Assembly (NCBI GenBank): GCA_963513935.1
Contig: OY740776.1
Span: 8,462,724-8,526,723, forward strand
Source of the DNA: Aphrophora alni
Lineage: Eukaryota > Arthropoda > Insecta > Hemiptera > Aphrophoridae
DNA length: 64,000 bases
Reading direction: 5' to 3'
The position numbers and the translations under genes are program-made. Shown here piece after piece: positions 10,505 through 22,329 of this stretch (position 1 is its first letter; each line of letters begins with the position of its first letter). Below the pieces are notes generated by a model. That model searched no databases. It was not told where the DNA came from and saw only the letters and a list, made by a program, of their open reading frames with translations.

Positions 10505-10981
10505 TCAAACTGCTGACGCATAGAGGATAGCGGGTCTAACGACCTGCTTGTAGATCCACTTATTAGCTCTGGGATTCAGACACCACGTTTTGCCAACCAT
10601 TTGGCGGCATGACCATAGTGTTTTAATGGCCTTGTTGGTCGCCTTAGATAGGTGACTCTCCCACATTAACGTTTGGTCCAGTGTCACCCCAAGGTATTTT
10701 ACCTCCTTAGAGAGGGGAATGGTGGTTCCATTTAGGTGAAAGCTAGGTAAATTTAATTTCCTTCGTTTAGTAAATGGAACAATAGTGGTCTTTAACGGGT
10801 TTATATTCATGCCCTCTTTGAGACACCAATTTTTTGTTCGGTTAATAGCTTTCTGCATTCTCTCCCATATAACGGAGTCATGCTTGCCCCTCACAGTTAT
10901 GGTTATGTCATCAGCATAACCAAGAACGTCAAACCCAGCCCTGCTCAGGTCGTTTAGTAGTTCATCCATACCAGCGACCAC
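10505..10981 (-). pseudogene. LINE ORF2, reverse transcriptase palm with YADD
   Basis: GYADDITITVRG is the catalytic box of non-LTR reverse transcriptase. KYLGVTLDQTLMWESHL and the thumb segment (RQMVGKTWCLNPRANKWIYK) follow in the usual order. It ends at a stop shortly before the next frame at 10480. Confidence 0.9.
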
Positions 10982-11068
10982 AGCAGTGGGGAGATAACTC
11001 CCCCTTGTGGGCAGCCTCTTGTGGTACCTACCTAACGTGTAGAGCTACCAATGCTGGTGGATACCTGT

Positions 11069-11428
11069 CTAGCCATCAGCATGTTGTTTATCCATTGAAT
11101 GATAAAGTTGTGAATCTCTCTTTTTCTGAGAGACTGTCATTGAGTCATAGGAAGCATTATCAAAGGCGCCCTCTATGTCTATAAAGACTGATAGGGCTAT
11201 CCCCTTTGACTCATGTGCTTCCTCTATGGCCTTGACAAGTTGATGCAATGCTGATATTGTTGATTTGCCTTTTTGGTAGGCAAATTGGTATTTATGAAGA
11301 GGTGCGGTTGTTAAAACCTCCATTCTAATGTATTGGTCCACTAGTTTCTCCATTGTTTTTAGCATAAACGATGAGAGACTAATTGGACGATAACACTTTG
11401 GGTCATCCAGGGGTTTTGCACTTTGCAC
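11069..11428 (-). pseudogene. LINE ORF2, reverse transcriptase fingers and first catalytic Asp
   Basis: YRPISLSSFMLKTMEKLVDQ is the conserved fingers motif, YQFAYQKGKSTISALHQLV follows, and FIDIEGAFDNASYDSM carries the first catalytic Asp. The frame is lost before the YADD segment. Confidence 0.9.
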
Positions 11429-11615
11429 CCTCCTTGTATAGAAATATGACCTTTACTTTCCTCCATACTTGAGGAACGTGGCCATATAACAAACTGGATC
11501 TAAACATTTTGATCAGTATTGAGATTAAGATGTCTTGCCCTCTCTGAATTAGTGCCGGGAACACTCCATCAGATCCTGGAACCTTAAAAGGCTTAAAGGA
11601 CCCTATGGCGCCCAC
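11403..11615 (-). pseudogene. LINE ORF2, RT N-terminal motif
   Basis: KVPGSDGVFPALIQRG matches the LINE consensus around the KxPGxDG motif before the fingers; KVIFLYKEG follows. It overlaps the next frame by 26 bp, showing a frameshift near 11410. Confidence 0.85.
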
Positions 11616-11881
11616 TTAATCCTTTCAGGCGATACAATCTTGTTGACAAGGGGACAGTCCATCTTGAGTTCTGCTCTACTCCTTATGGAACCATTGTACA
11701 CAAGGGTTTCTCCAGGTGCTATACAACCTGGAAAATGTTTTGTTAATAAAGCTTCCACAGTTTCCTGGAAGGTTGATGTTATAGTGCCATCTTCATGTAA
11801 GTGCACCAATGTTTTCTTGAGTACCCTTTGAAAGAGCCTTCTGCACTCTGCTAATTTCAGGTGCTTCATTAAGACTCTCAT
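11603..11881 (-). pseudogene. LINE ORF2, linker between endonuclease and RT
   Basis: The sequence (FQETVEALLTKHFPGCIAP) is the usual short segment, about 'LL..HFPG', ahead of the RT domain in I/R1-type elements. No catalytic residues are expected here. Confidence 0.75.
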
Positions 11882-12126
11882 AGAAGGTCCTCCATGAGCT
11901 ACGCTTCGATTTACGAAGTGTTACATTAAACTCAGTAAGAGCCTTACGGTACACTCCCCAGTTATTTGTTCTCTTTGCTTTATTAAATTCCCTTCTTGCC
12001 TTGCTTCACAGTTTACTAAGCTCAATGTTCCACCAGGGTACTTTTTTTGGTTTTGAGAGGACAGCTATCCTCAAAGACCGTCATTATGGCCTCCGTTGTG
12101 GAGGTTAGCTGTACTCTCCAGGTCGT

Positions 12127-12390
12127 TTATAAATCTTTTTTTTGTATATCCTTCACGCCATTTTGTAGGGAACTTTTGTATCCCACCCAATCGGTCTTAC
12201 TAGGAACCCTATATTTTTGGTTAATCACGCTAGAAGCTCCCACTTTGAACATGATCATGAAGTGATCAGAAAAAGAAGCCTCCCCAGACACTTCACAATC
12301 ACATATTCTAGACACTAAGGTTAAGTCGAATACCTCCTGCCTTATAGAGTTTATAAATGTTGGGCGATTGCCCTTATTAGCCACCACCAT
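12127..12390 (-). pseudogene. LINE ORF2, endonuclease C-terminal part
   Basis: GNRPTFINSIRQEVFDLTL and SFSDHFMIMF are the last motifs of the AP-type endonuclease; the SDH histidine is catalytic in this family. It follows the endonuclease N-terminal part across a stop codon. Confidence 0.85.
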
Positions 12391-12426
12391 GTTAGTAGTA
12401 AGTAAGTACTCATAAAGTAACTCACC

Positions 12427-12888
12427 TCAATCGTTGGTGTCGGTGCTCCCCCAGATGGTATTGTGGGCATTGGCATCGACACCCAGGATTAGGTGTTTCC
12501 TGTTGACTTCGCAGTAGCTGATGAGTCGTTTCACTGTTTCTGGTGGCGCCTCCATCTCCTCTCCAGGAAAGTATGCCAAGGTTAAAACTACCTCCTTCTT
12601 TCCTCCAGGGACACTCAGCTCTGCCATTACTGTGGCTGTATCAGCATCTGTGAATTCTGAGAGAATCATTATATTAATGGTTTTGTTAATCAGAATCGCT
12701 GCCCTCGATACCAGGGCAAATCTATCATAAATCAACTTACAGTTTTTGGTGCTTAGTCCACAAATACGTCTCCCGTTGACCCAGGGCTCCTGAACTAGTC
12801 CCACCATTTTTGTGCCTTGGGCAAACCTTTTGCATAAGGTGGCAGAAGCAGCCTTCACATGGTGGAGGTTCATCTGCACACACTCCAT
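12427..12888 (-). pseudogene. LINE ORF2 start, AP-type endonuclease N-terminal part
   Basis: QMNLHHVKAASATL and VGLVQEPWVNGRRICGL begin the endonuclease, and LILGVDANAHNTIWGSTDTN holds the conserved DxNAHxxxWGS. A TGA follows TND where relatives read NDRGE, consistent with one CGA-to-TGA CpG transition. The ATG begins two bases after the ORF1 stop, which suggests termination-reinitiation as the route to ORF2. Confidence 0.9.
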
Positions 12889-12890
12889 AT

Positions 12891-14063
12891 TCAGGATGTG
12901 TCTGAGGAATGAGGGCCAGTTCCTCCATCCTCCGTCACATCCATGGTGAGTGTGTCCTGAGAATCAGATTGCTTCTCCTCTGTGGTGTTTATATTCTGAG
13001 GATCGGATTTCTCCTCCTCCGTGGTGGTTGTATCTTGAGGATCGGATTTCTCCTCCTCCATGTTGGTTATGTCCTGAGGATCGGATTTCTCCTCCTCCAG
13101 TGGTGGTTCATGAGGTTTCCTTAGCTTGACAGCCACCTTCTTGAACCCAAAAGATAATTTATTACCCAGGGATTCTACTGTGGACCCTGAGTTTTGGTCG
13201 ATTGAGAGGATTAGGAGTGCAGATGTACCCCTCACCTCCTTCTTTATCACCCTCCAGGTGGAGGTGTTGATTCCATGGTTCTGCCCTTGGATCCGATGTA
13301 GCATCCTCTCCGCCGGCATTACCGCTGAGTTGGGGAAGTAACCCATTAGGATACATCCTTGAGGAATATCTGCCTCCTTGGTGGCCCACAGTTCTGAGCC
13401 TTCCCAAGGATGTAGATCAACTACCACCACCATGACCCATTCAACTGTGGCCTCATCTTTGCACAACAGCATTAGGTAACCAGCTTTATAGACGGAGGTT
13501 AGGAACTTAGGTTTAATGGTTTCCTTATACCTCTCATCCACTATGTCCATAAGGGCCGAGCAAATTTGGTCCATCTGGTCCGTTGTAAGGAGATCGGTTG
13601 GAAATCTCCTAGACATCACTGCCATTTTAATTCCTTCTAAGGCACCTTTGTATGAGACATCTTTCTGCCTCCTAGCCTCCGGTTTTTTAGATAGGGCAAC
13701 AGGTGTGCCCTCTTTCTCTTTAGGTTTTTTGAACTCCCTCAGGCTTTCGTCCTCGGATCTCTGCCTTTTAGTAGTAGGCTGGGCTTGAGTCCCACCTTCC
13801 TTCCAAGGAACAATAAATTCTTCCTTCTTCAGGATGGCTAATTTCCTTGCCTCAATTTTCGAATATCCTTCTTTCAAAAGGAACTTGAATCTTTTGAAGG
13901 CCGCTCCACTCAGCCTTACCTTGTTATTACCCACCCTAAGGCGGTCGGTCTCTATGACCAATTTCTCAACCCCGCCTTCTGGCTTTGAGGCGCTGCTTTC
14001 GCCAGACTCCACTGCCACAGGTTTGGGTTTTTGGTTTGAGGGCTTGTTCGAGAAAATAGCCAA
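12891..14063 (-). CDS. LINE ORF1 protein (nucleic-acid-binding, DUF4780-like)
   Basis: This 390-residue frame is intact. Residues 1-140 are basic and rich in Lys, Ser and Pro. Residues about 150-310 resemble the DUF4780 domain of insect retrotransposon ORF1 proteins: helix, strand with FLTSVYKAGYLMLLCKDEAT, then RIQGQNHGINTSTWRVI and a LLILSIDQNS strand. The tail (about 325-390) has four acidic repeats of the form EEEKSDPQD with a Thr-rich linker. ORF1 proteins bind the element RNA and form the particle used in retrotransposition. No CCHC knuckles are visible. ORF1 being intact beside a decayed ORF2 may be chance or recent insertion. Confidence 0.75.
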   Translation of the reverse strand: MAIFSNKPSNQKPKPVAVESGESSASKPEGGVEKLVIETDRLRVGNNKVRLSGAAFKRFKFLLKEGYSKIEARKLAILKKEEFIVPWKEGGTQAQPTTKRQRSEDESLREFKKPKEKEGTPVALSKKPEARRQKDVSYKGALEGIKMAVMSRRFPTDLLTTDQMDQICSALMDIVDERYKETIKPKFLTSVYKAGYLMLLCKDEATVEWVMVVVVDLHPWEGSELWATKEADIPQGCILMGYFPNSAVMPAERMLHRIQGQNHGINTSTWRVIKKEVRGTSALLILSIDQNSGSTVESLGNKLSFGFKKVAVKLRKPHEPPLEEEKSDPQDITNMEEEKSDPQDTTTTEEEKSDPQNINTTEEKQSDSQDTLTMDVTEDGGTGPHSSDTS

Positions 14064-14110
14064 TTTTCAAACTTTGCAAAATGGTAAGGTATTTAGCCCT
14101 AGCAGTTTTT

Positions 14111-15339
14111 TAGACCAAAAACTGAATTTTTGATTTTTGAATGTTTCTATAGCCTAATAAAATCAAAATTAAATTTGGAGTCGAGGGGTGCTATTAAAAT
14201 TTCAAAATTTTAAATATTTTTTTTCATTTTTATCTATTTTTTGTAAAACTTTCAACATTTAGCAATACCAATGATATGGACATCAAAAGATACAGAATTT
14301 AATAGAGAGTAAACCCTGAAAAAATCACTTTGAAATCTCAAAGGTTTTACGAGAAATCGCAGTTTAATTATTTTAAAAGCAATGAATAATGAATGAAAAC
14401 AGCTGTTTTTAATTACAACAGCTTTATTTGTAATCCTCAACATCCTGGACGTGATATGTCGAACGGTTTTCACTTTGCACTGTAGATTGTGCCACAGGTA
14501 CAATTACAATAGGATAAACTCACTTAAGACGGTAATGCTAATAGATATTGCGCAAATTTTCTGACATACTTTTAAACAAAACCAAAAAAATGAGGAGAAG
14601 TCACAATAGTAAAAACTCACGAATTGTTTGATTAATTGCTTGTGACATTTACACGGAGATTATTTCAGTTGATCCTGAATAATCGGGTAAGATAGATCCT
14701 TAAAATATTTCTTGGAGGAGTATTACAAAACTTTAGGCCTCGTATATAGGAAAAACGGTGTACATATAGTGGAAGCAAGAGAAACCGATCAATTCCTGAC
14801 AATAATTAACTTCTCTGAGATGGAAACATGGCTCCCTGGGGACTGGAAGGGGCGGTGCAGGTAATCCTTAGAGGATTGAGGCGCTGTTGTGTGTGTGGAT
14901 GAAGAAAGAAACTAGTGTAGAGTATATTCACTGTAAAGTGTGAGGATTTGAACAAGTGAAAATACTTGGTTTTGACATCCCATCCCGCCCGTTTATCTTT
15001 AACCATTTATTTACAAGGATTCTAGAAATATAACACAACAGCCCCTTCTAGTTGCTGTATATACTAATTTAACTGCACCAATGTTTGGCGGGTGTGTCGT
15101 GTACCTATTTTGAAGGGGTTATTTTGTTTTATTATTATGTAAAAAGTATATTTTGTAGTGGCAAAATATTTCGAGCTCTGTTTTTTGAACGATATTCACG
15201 TTTAATGACCTCAGACCATAATGATTCTCAACATGGCGTCCGTAATTGTCTCTACGTAAGCACGATAATGTCCACAAAAATAAGATAGGAGCATGAAATT
15301 TGGGATAGGACTCGTGTAAATTATTTTAATGTTTCCAAA
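14111..15339. other. AT-rich flank, possible LINE 5' UTR then unassigned sequence
   Basis: 14111-14500 could be LINE leader. From 14500 to 15100 I recognise nothing. Around 15225-15330 there is sequence similar to 61160-61215 (ACATGGCGTCCG and GAACATGAAATTTGG-type words), so part of it is dispersed repeat. Confidence 0.4.
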
Positions 15340-15955
15340 AAAAATATTGATAATGTTAAAATGGTGGCCATTTTAAAACAGTTTTTTTTGGTCCATATAA
15401 CTTGTGTTATTCAACTTATAACACACTACATTATACAGGGTGTCCAAAAGTCCCGGACCGGTTCAATAACTTGAAAAACAAAAAAGATAGAAAAAAAAAA
15501 GTTATTTTATATGTACCTTCTGGTGATAAAAAAAAAAAAACTACTTTTTGACAAATGGAGACATTTTACCTGCTCCCCCCCCACCCCAAATGGAAAAAAT
15601 ACATTAATAATGTTAAAATGGTGGCCATTTTAAAACAGTTTTTTTTGGTCCATGTAACTTGTGGTTATTCAACTTATAACACACTACATTATACAGGGTG
15701 TCCCAAAAGTCCCGGACCGGTTCAATAACTTGAAAAACAAAAAAGATAGAAATAAAAGGTATTTTATATGTACCTTCTGGTGATAAAAAAAAACCTAACC
15801 TTTTGACAAATGGAGACATTTTACCTGCTCCCCCCCCCCCAAATGGAAAAAATACATTGATAATGTTAAAGTGACGGCCATTTTAAACAGTTTTTTGGGT
15901 TCATATGATGGTAGTTATTCAACTTATAACACAGTAATTTGCATGTAAATGGTAC
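15340..15955 (+). repeat. about 255-bp tandem repeat, 2.4 copies
   Basis: Units start with GATAATGTTAAAATGGTGGCC at about 15350, 15607 and 15860. Each includes a TA-flanked CAGGGTGTCC(C)AAAAGTC word, a run of A and a poly-C tract. The third unit is truncated and diverged. Confidence 0.85.
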
Positions 15956-18179
15956 CAACCACTCTATACGAGGACAAATATCGAAGTTATTGTTAAAAAA
16001 ATATGAATTTGAATCCTTTTAGGAATATTCGTATGATCCTGTAAGTACCCTACAGCTTCACTGCATCTCGGGCTGGGTAAGAACATCCCCCCCCCGACCG
16101 CCAACACAGTACTTATTCCGTTACAATAATCGATGAGACAACGCGATGAATGAACACAATGGCTATGGTTACGTACCGATTCCCCCCCCCCTTGGACCGC
16201 CAACACAGTACTTATTCCGTTACAATAATCGATGAGACAACGCGATGAATGAACACAATGGTTAAGGTTACGTACCGATCCCCCCCCCCTTGGACCGCCA
16301 ACACATTACTTATTCCGTTACAATAATCGATGAGACAACGCGATGAATGAACACAATGGCTAAGGTTACGTACCGATTCCCCCCCACCCCGACCGCCAAC
16401 ACATTACTTATTCCGTTACAATAATCGATGAGACAACGCGATGAATGAACACAATGGCTAAGGTTACGTACCGATTCCCCCCCCCTTGGACCGCCAACAC
16501 ATTACTTATTCCGTTACAATAATCGATGAGACAACGCGATGAATGAACACAATGGCTAAGGTTACGTACCGATTCCCCCCCCCCTTGGACCGCCAACACA
16601 TTACTTATTCCGTTACAATAATCGATGAGACAACGCGATGAATGAACACAATGGCTAAGGTTACGTACCGATTCCCCCCCCCTTGGACCGCCAACACATT
16701 ACTTATTCCGTTACAATAATCGATGAGACAACGCGATGAATGAACACAATGGCTACGGTTACGTACCGATTCCCCCCTCCTTGGACCGCCAACACATTAC
16801 TTATTCCGTTACAATAATCGATGAGACAACGCGATGAATGAATACAATGGCTACGGTTACGTACCGATTCCCCCCTCTTTGGACCGCCAACACATTACTT
16901 ATTCCGTTACAATAATCGATGAGACAACGCGATGAATGAACACAATGGCTACGGTTACGTACCGATTCCCCCCTCCTTGGACCGCCAACACATTACTTAT
17001 TCCGTTACAATAATCGATGAGACAACGCGATGAATGAACACAATGGCTACGGTTACGTACCGATTCCCCCCTCCTTGGACCGCCAACACATTACTTATTC
17101 CGTTACAATAATCGATGAGACAACGCGATGAATGAACACAATGGCTAAGGTTACGTACCGATTCCCCCCCCCCCCCTTGGACCGCCAACACATTACTTAT
17201 TCCGTTACAATAATCGATGAGACAACGCGATGAATGAACACAATGGCTACGGTTACGTACCGATTCCCCCCTCCTTGGACCGCCAACACATTACTTATTC
17301 CGTTACAATAATCGATGAGACAACGCGATGAATGAACACAATGGCTACGGTTACGTACCGATTCCCCCCTCCTTGGACCGCCAACACATTACTTATTCCG
17401 TTACAATAATCGATGAGACAACGCGATGAATGAACACAATGGCTAAGGTTACGTACCGATTCCCCCCCCCCCTTGGACCGCCAACACATTACTTATTCCG
17501 TTACAATAATCGATGAGACAACGCGATGAATGAACACAATGGCTAAGGTTACGTACCGATTCTCCCCCCCTTGGACCGCCAACACATTACTTATTCCGTT
17601 ACAATAATCGATGAGACAACGCGATGAATGAACACAATGGCTACGGTTACGTACCGATTCCCCCCCCCCTTGGACCGCCAACACAGTACTTATTCCGTTA
17701 CAATAATCGATGAGACAACGCGATGAATGAACACAATGGCTAAGGTTACGTACCGATTCCCCCCCCCTTGGACCGCCAACACATTACTTATTCCGTTACA
17801 ATAATCGATGAGACAACGCGATGAATGAACACAATGGCTACGGTTACGTACCGATTCCCCCCCCTTGGACCGCCAACACATTACTTATTCCGTTACAATA
17901 ATCGATGAGACAACGCGATGAATGAACACAATGGCTACGGTTACGTACCGATTCCCCCCCCCCTTGGACCGCCAACACATTACTTATTCCGTTACAATAA
18001 TCGATGAGACAACGCGATGAATGAACACAATGGCTACGGTTACGTACCGATCCCCCCCCCCTTGGACCGCCAACACATTACTTATTCCGTTACAATAATC
18101 GATGAGACAACGCGATGAATGAACACAATGGCTACGGTTACGTACCGATCCCCCCCCCTTGGACCGCCAACACATTACT

Positions 18180-19250
18180 TATTCCGGTATAATAATCGAT
18201 GAGACAACGCGATGAATGAACACAATGGCTACGGTTACGTACCGATTCCCCCCCCCCCCGACCGCCAACACAGTACTTATTCCGTTACAATAATCGATGT
18301 GACAACGCGATGAATGAACACAATGGCTAAGGTTACGTACCGATTCCCCCCCCGACCGCCAACACAGTACTTATTCCGTTACAATAATCGATGTGACAAC
18401 GCGATGAATGAACACAATGGCTAAGGTTACGTACCGATCCCCCCCCCCCTTGGACCGCCAACACATTACTTATTCCGGTATAATAATCGATGAGACAACG
18501 CGATGAATGAACACAATGGCTACGGTTACGTACCGATTCCCCCCCCCCCCCGACCGCCAACACAGTACTTATTCCGTTACAATAATCGATGTGACAACGC
18601 GATGAATGAACACAATGGCTAAGGTTACGTACCGATTCCCCCCCCGACCGCCAACACAGTACTTATTCCGTTACAATAATCGATGTGACAACGCGATGAA
18701 TGAACACAATGGCTAAGGTTACGTACCGATCCCCCCCCCTTGGACCGCCAACACATTACTTATTCCGGTATAATAATCGATGAGACAACGCGATGAATGA
18801 ACACAATGGCTACGGTTACGTACCGATTCCCCCCCCCCGACCGCCAACACAGTACTTATTCCGTTACAATAATCGATGTGACAACGCGATGAATGAACAC
18901 AATGGCTAAGGTTACGTACCGATTCCCCCCCCGACCGCCAACACAGTACTTATTCCGTTACAATAATCGATGAGACAACGCGATGAATGAACACAATGGC
19001 TAAGGTTACGTACCGATCCCCCCCCCCTTGGACCGCCAACACATTACTTATTCCGGTATAATAATCGATGAGACAACGCGATGAATGAACACAATGGCTA
19101 CGGTTACGTACCGATTCCCCCCCCCCCCGACCGCCAACACAGTACTTATTCCGTTACAATAATCGATGAGACAACGCGATGAATGAACACAATGGCTACG
19201 GTTACGTACCGATTCCCCCCCCCCGACCGCCAACACAGTACTTATTCCGT
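18180..19250 (+). repeat. higher-order block, trimer of about 290 bp x 4
   Basis: The variant CCGGTATAATAATC appears at about 18184, 18474, 18766 and 19052, i.e. once every third monomer. Between these lie monomers with CAGTACTT and CGATGTGAC. This is a higher-order repeat with a three-monomer period. Confidence 0.85.
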
Positions 19251-22200
19251 TACAATAATCGATGTGACAACGCGATGAATGAACACAATGGCTAAGGTTA
19301 CGTACCGATTCCCCCCCCGACCGCCAACACAGTACTTATTCCGTTACAATAATCGATGTGACAACGCGATGAATGAACACAATGGCTAAGGTTACGTACC
19401 GATTCCCCCCCCCCCGACCGCCAACACAGTACTTATTCCGTTACAATAATCGATGTGACAACGCGATGAATGAACACAATGGCTAAGGTTACGTACCGAT
19501 TCCCCCCCCTTGGACCGCCAACACATTACTTATTCCGTTACAATAATCGATGTGACAACGCGATGAATGAACACAATGGCTAAGGTTACGTACCGATTCC
19601 CCCCCCGACCGCCAACACAGTACTTATTCCGTTACAATAATCGATGAGACAACGCGATGAATGAACACAATGGCTAAGGTTACGTACCGATTCCCCCTCG
19701 ACCGCCAACACAGTACTTATTCCGTTACAATAATCGATGACACAACGCGATGAATGAACACAATGGCTACGGTTACGTACCGATTCCCCCCCCCCTTTGG
19801 ACCGCCAACACATTACTTATTCCGTTACAATAATCGATGAGACAACGCGATGAATGAACACAATGGCTAAGGTTACGTACCGATTCCCCCCCCCTTTGGA
19901 CCGCCAACACAGTACTTATTCCGTTACAATAATCGATGAGACAACGCGATGAATGAACACAATGGCTAAGGTTACGTACCGATTCCCCCCCCCCCTTTGG
20001 ACCGCCAACACAGTACTTATTCCGTTACAATAATCGATGAGACAACGCGATGAATGAACACAATGGCTAAGGTTACGTACCGATTCCCCCCCCCCTTTGG
20101 ACCGCCAACACAGTACTTATTCCGTTACAATAATCGATGAGACAACGCGATGAATGAACACAATGGCTACGGTTACGTACCGATTCCCCCCCCCCCTTTG
20201 GACCGCCAACACATTACTTATTCCGTTACAATAATCGATGAGACAACGCGATGAATGAACACAATGGCTAAGGTTACGTACCGATTCCCCCCCTTTGGAC
20301 CGCCAACACAGTACTTATTCCGTTACAATAATCGATGAGACAACGCGATGAATGAACACAATGGCTAAGGTTACGTACCGATTCCCCCCCCCCCTTTGGA
20401 CCGCCAACACATTACTTATTCCGTTACAATAATCGATGAGACAACGCGATGAATGAACACAATGGCTAAGGTTACGTACCGATTCCCCCCCCCTTTGGAC
20501 CGCCAACACAGTACTTATTCCGTTACAATAATCGATGAGACAACGCGATGAATGAACACAATGGCTACGGTTACGTACCGATTCCCCCTCCCTTGGACCG
20601 CCAACACATTACTTATTCCGGTACAATAATCGATGAGACAACGCGATGAATGAACACAATGGCTACGGTTACGTACCGATTCCCCCCCCCTTGGACCGCC
20701 AACACATTACTTATTCCGGTACAATAATCGATGAGACAACGCGATGAATGAACACAATGGCTAAGGTTACGTACCGATTCCCCACCCCCCCGACCGCCAA
20801 CACAGTTAAAATAATCGATGAGACAACGCGATGAATGAACACAATGGCTAAGGTTACGTACTGATTCCCCCCCCCCCCTTGGACCGCCAACACATTACTT
20901 ATTCTGTTACAATAATCGATGAGACAACGCGATGAATGAACACAATGGCTAAGGTTACGTACCGATTCCCCCCCACTTGGAACGCCAACACATTACTTAT
21001 TCCGTTACAATAATCGATGAGACAACGCGATGAATGAACACAATGGCTAAGGTTACGTACCGATTCCCCCCCACTTGGAACGCCAACACATTACTTATTC
21101 CGTTACAATAATCGATGAGACAACGCGATGAATGAACACAATGGCTACGGTTACGTACCGATCCCCCCCCCTTGGACCGCCAACACAGTACTTATTCCGT
21201 TACAATAATCGATGAGACAACGCGATGAATGAACACAATGGCTACGGTTACGTACCGATCCCCCCCCCCCTTGGACCGCCAACACATTACTTATTCCGTT
21301 ACAATAATCGATGAGACAACGCGATGAATGAACACAATGGCTACGGTTACGTACCGATCCCCCCCCCTTGGACCGCCAACACATTACTTATTCCGTTACA
21401 ATAATCGATGAGACAACGCGATGAATGAACACAATGGCTAAGGTTACGTACCGATTCCCCCCCCCCTTGGACCGCCAACACATTACTTATTCCGTTACAA
21501 TAATCGGTGAGACAACGCGATGAATGAACACAATGGCTACGGTTACGTACCGATCCCCCCCCCTTGGACCGCCAACACATTACTTATTCCGTTACAATAA
21601 TCGATGAGACAACGCGATGAATGAACACAATGGCTACGGTTACGTACCGATCCCCCCCCCTTGGACCGCCAACACATTACTTATTCCGTTACAATAATCG
21701 ATGAGACAACGCGATGAATGAACACAATGGCTAAGGTTACGTACCGATCCCCCCCCCTGGACCGCCAACACATTACTTATTCCGTTACAATAATCGATGA
21801 GACAACGCGATGAATGAACACAATGGCTACGGTTACGTACCGATCCCCCCCCCCTTGGACCGCCAACACATTACTTATTCCGTTACAATAATCGATGAGA
21901 CAACGCGATGAATGAACACAATGGCTACGGTTACGTACCGATCCCCCCCCCTTGGACCGCCAACACATTACTTATTCCGTTACAATAATCGATGAGACAA
22001 CGCGATGAATGAACACAATGGCTAAGGTTACGTACCGATCCCCCCCCCCTTGGACCGCCAACACATTACTTATTCCGTTACAATAATCGATGAGACAACG
22101 CGATGAATGAACACAATGGCTACGGTTACGTACCGATCCCCCCCCCCTTGGACCGCCAACACATTACTTATTCCGTTACAATAATCGATGAGACAACGCG

Positions 22201-22329
22201 ATGAATGAACACAATGGCTAAGGTTACGTACCGATCCCCCCCCCGACCGCCAACACAGTACTTATTCCGTTACAATAATCGATGTGACAACGCGATGAAT
22301 GAACACAATGGCTAAGGTTACGTACCGAT

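Larger units (their letters stand above)
9226..14110 (-). mobile_element. nearly complete I/LOA-like LINE (copy B)
   Basis: The order on the minus strand is 5' region, ORF1, AP-type endonuclease, reverse transcriptase, RNase H, Cys/His tail, and 3' end with TAA repeats. ORF1 is intact while ORF2 is broken by at least four frameshifts or stops. The 3' boundary lies at about 9226. The 5' boundary is unclear: ORF1 starts at 14063, and AT-rich sequence up to about 14500 could be 5' UTR. I found no target-site duplication. The element is inverted relative to copy A at 1-1235. Confidence 0.9.
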
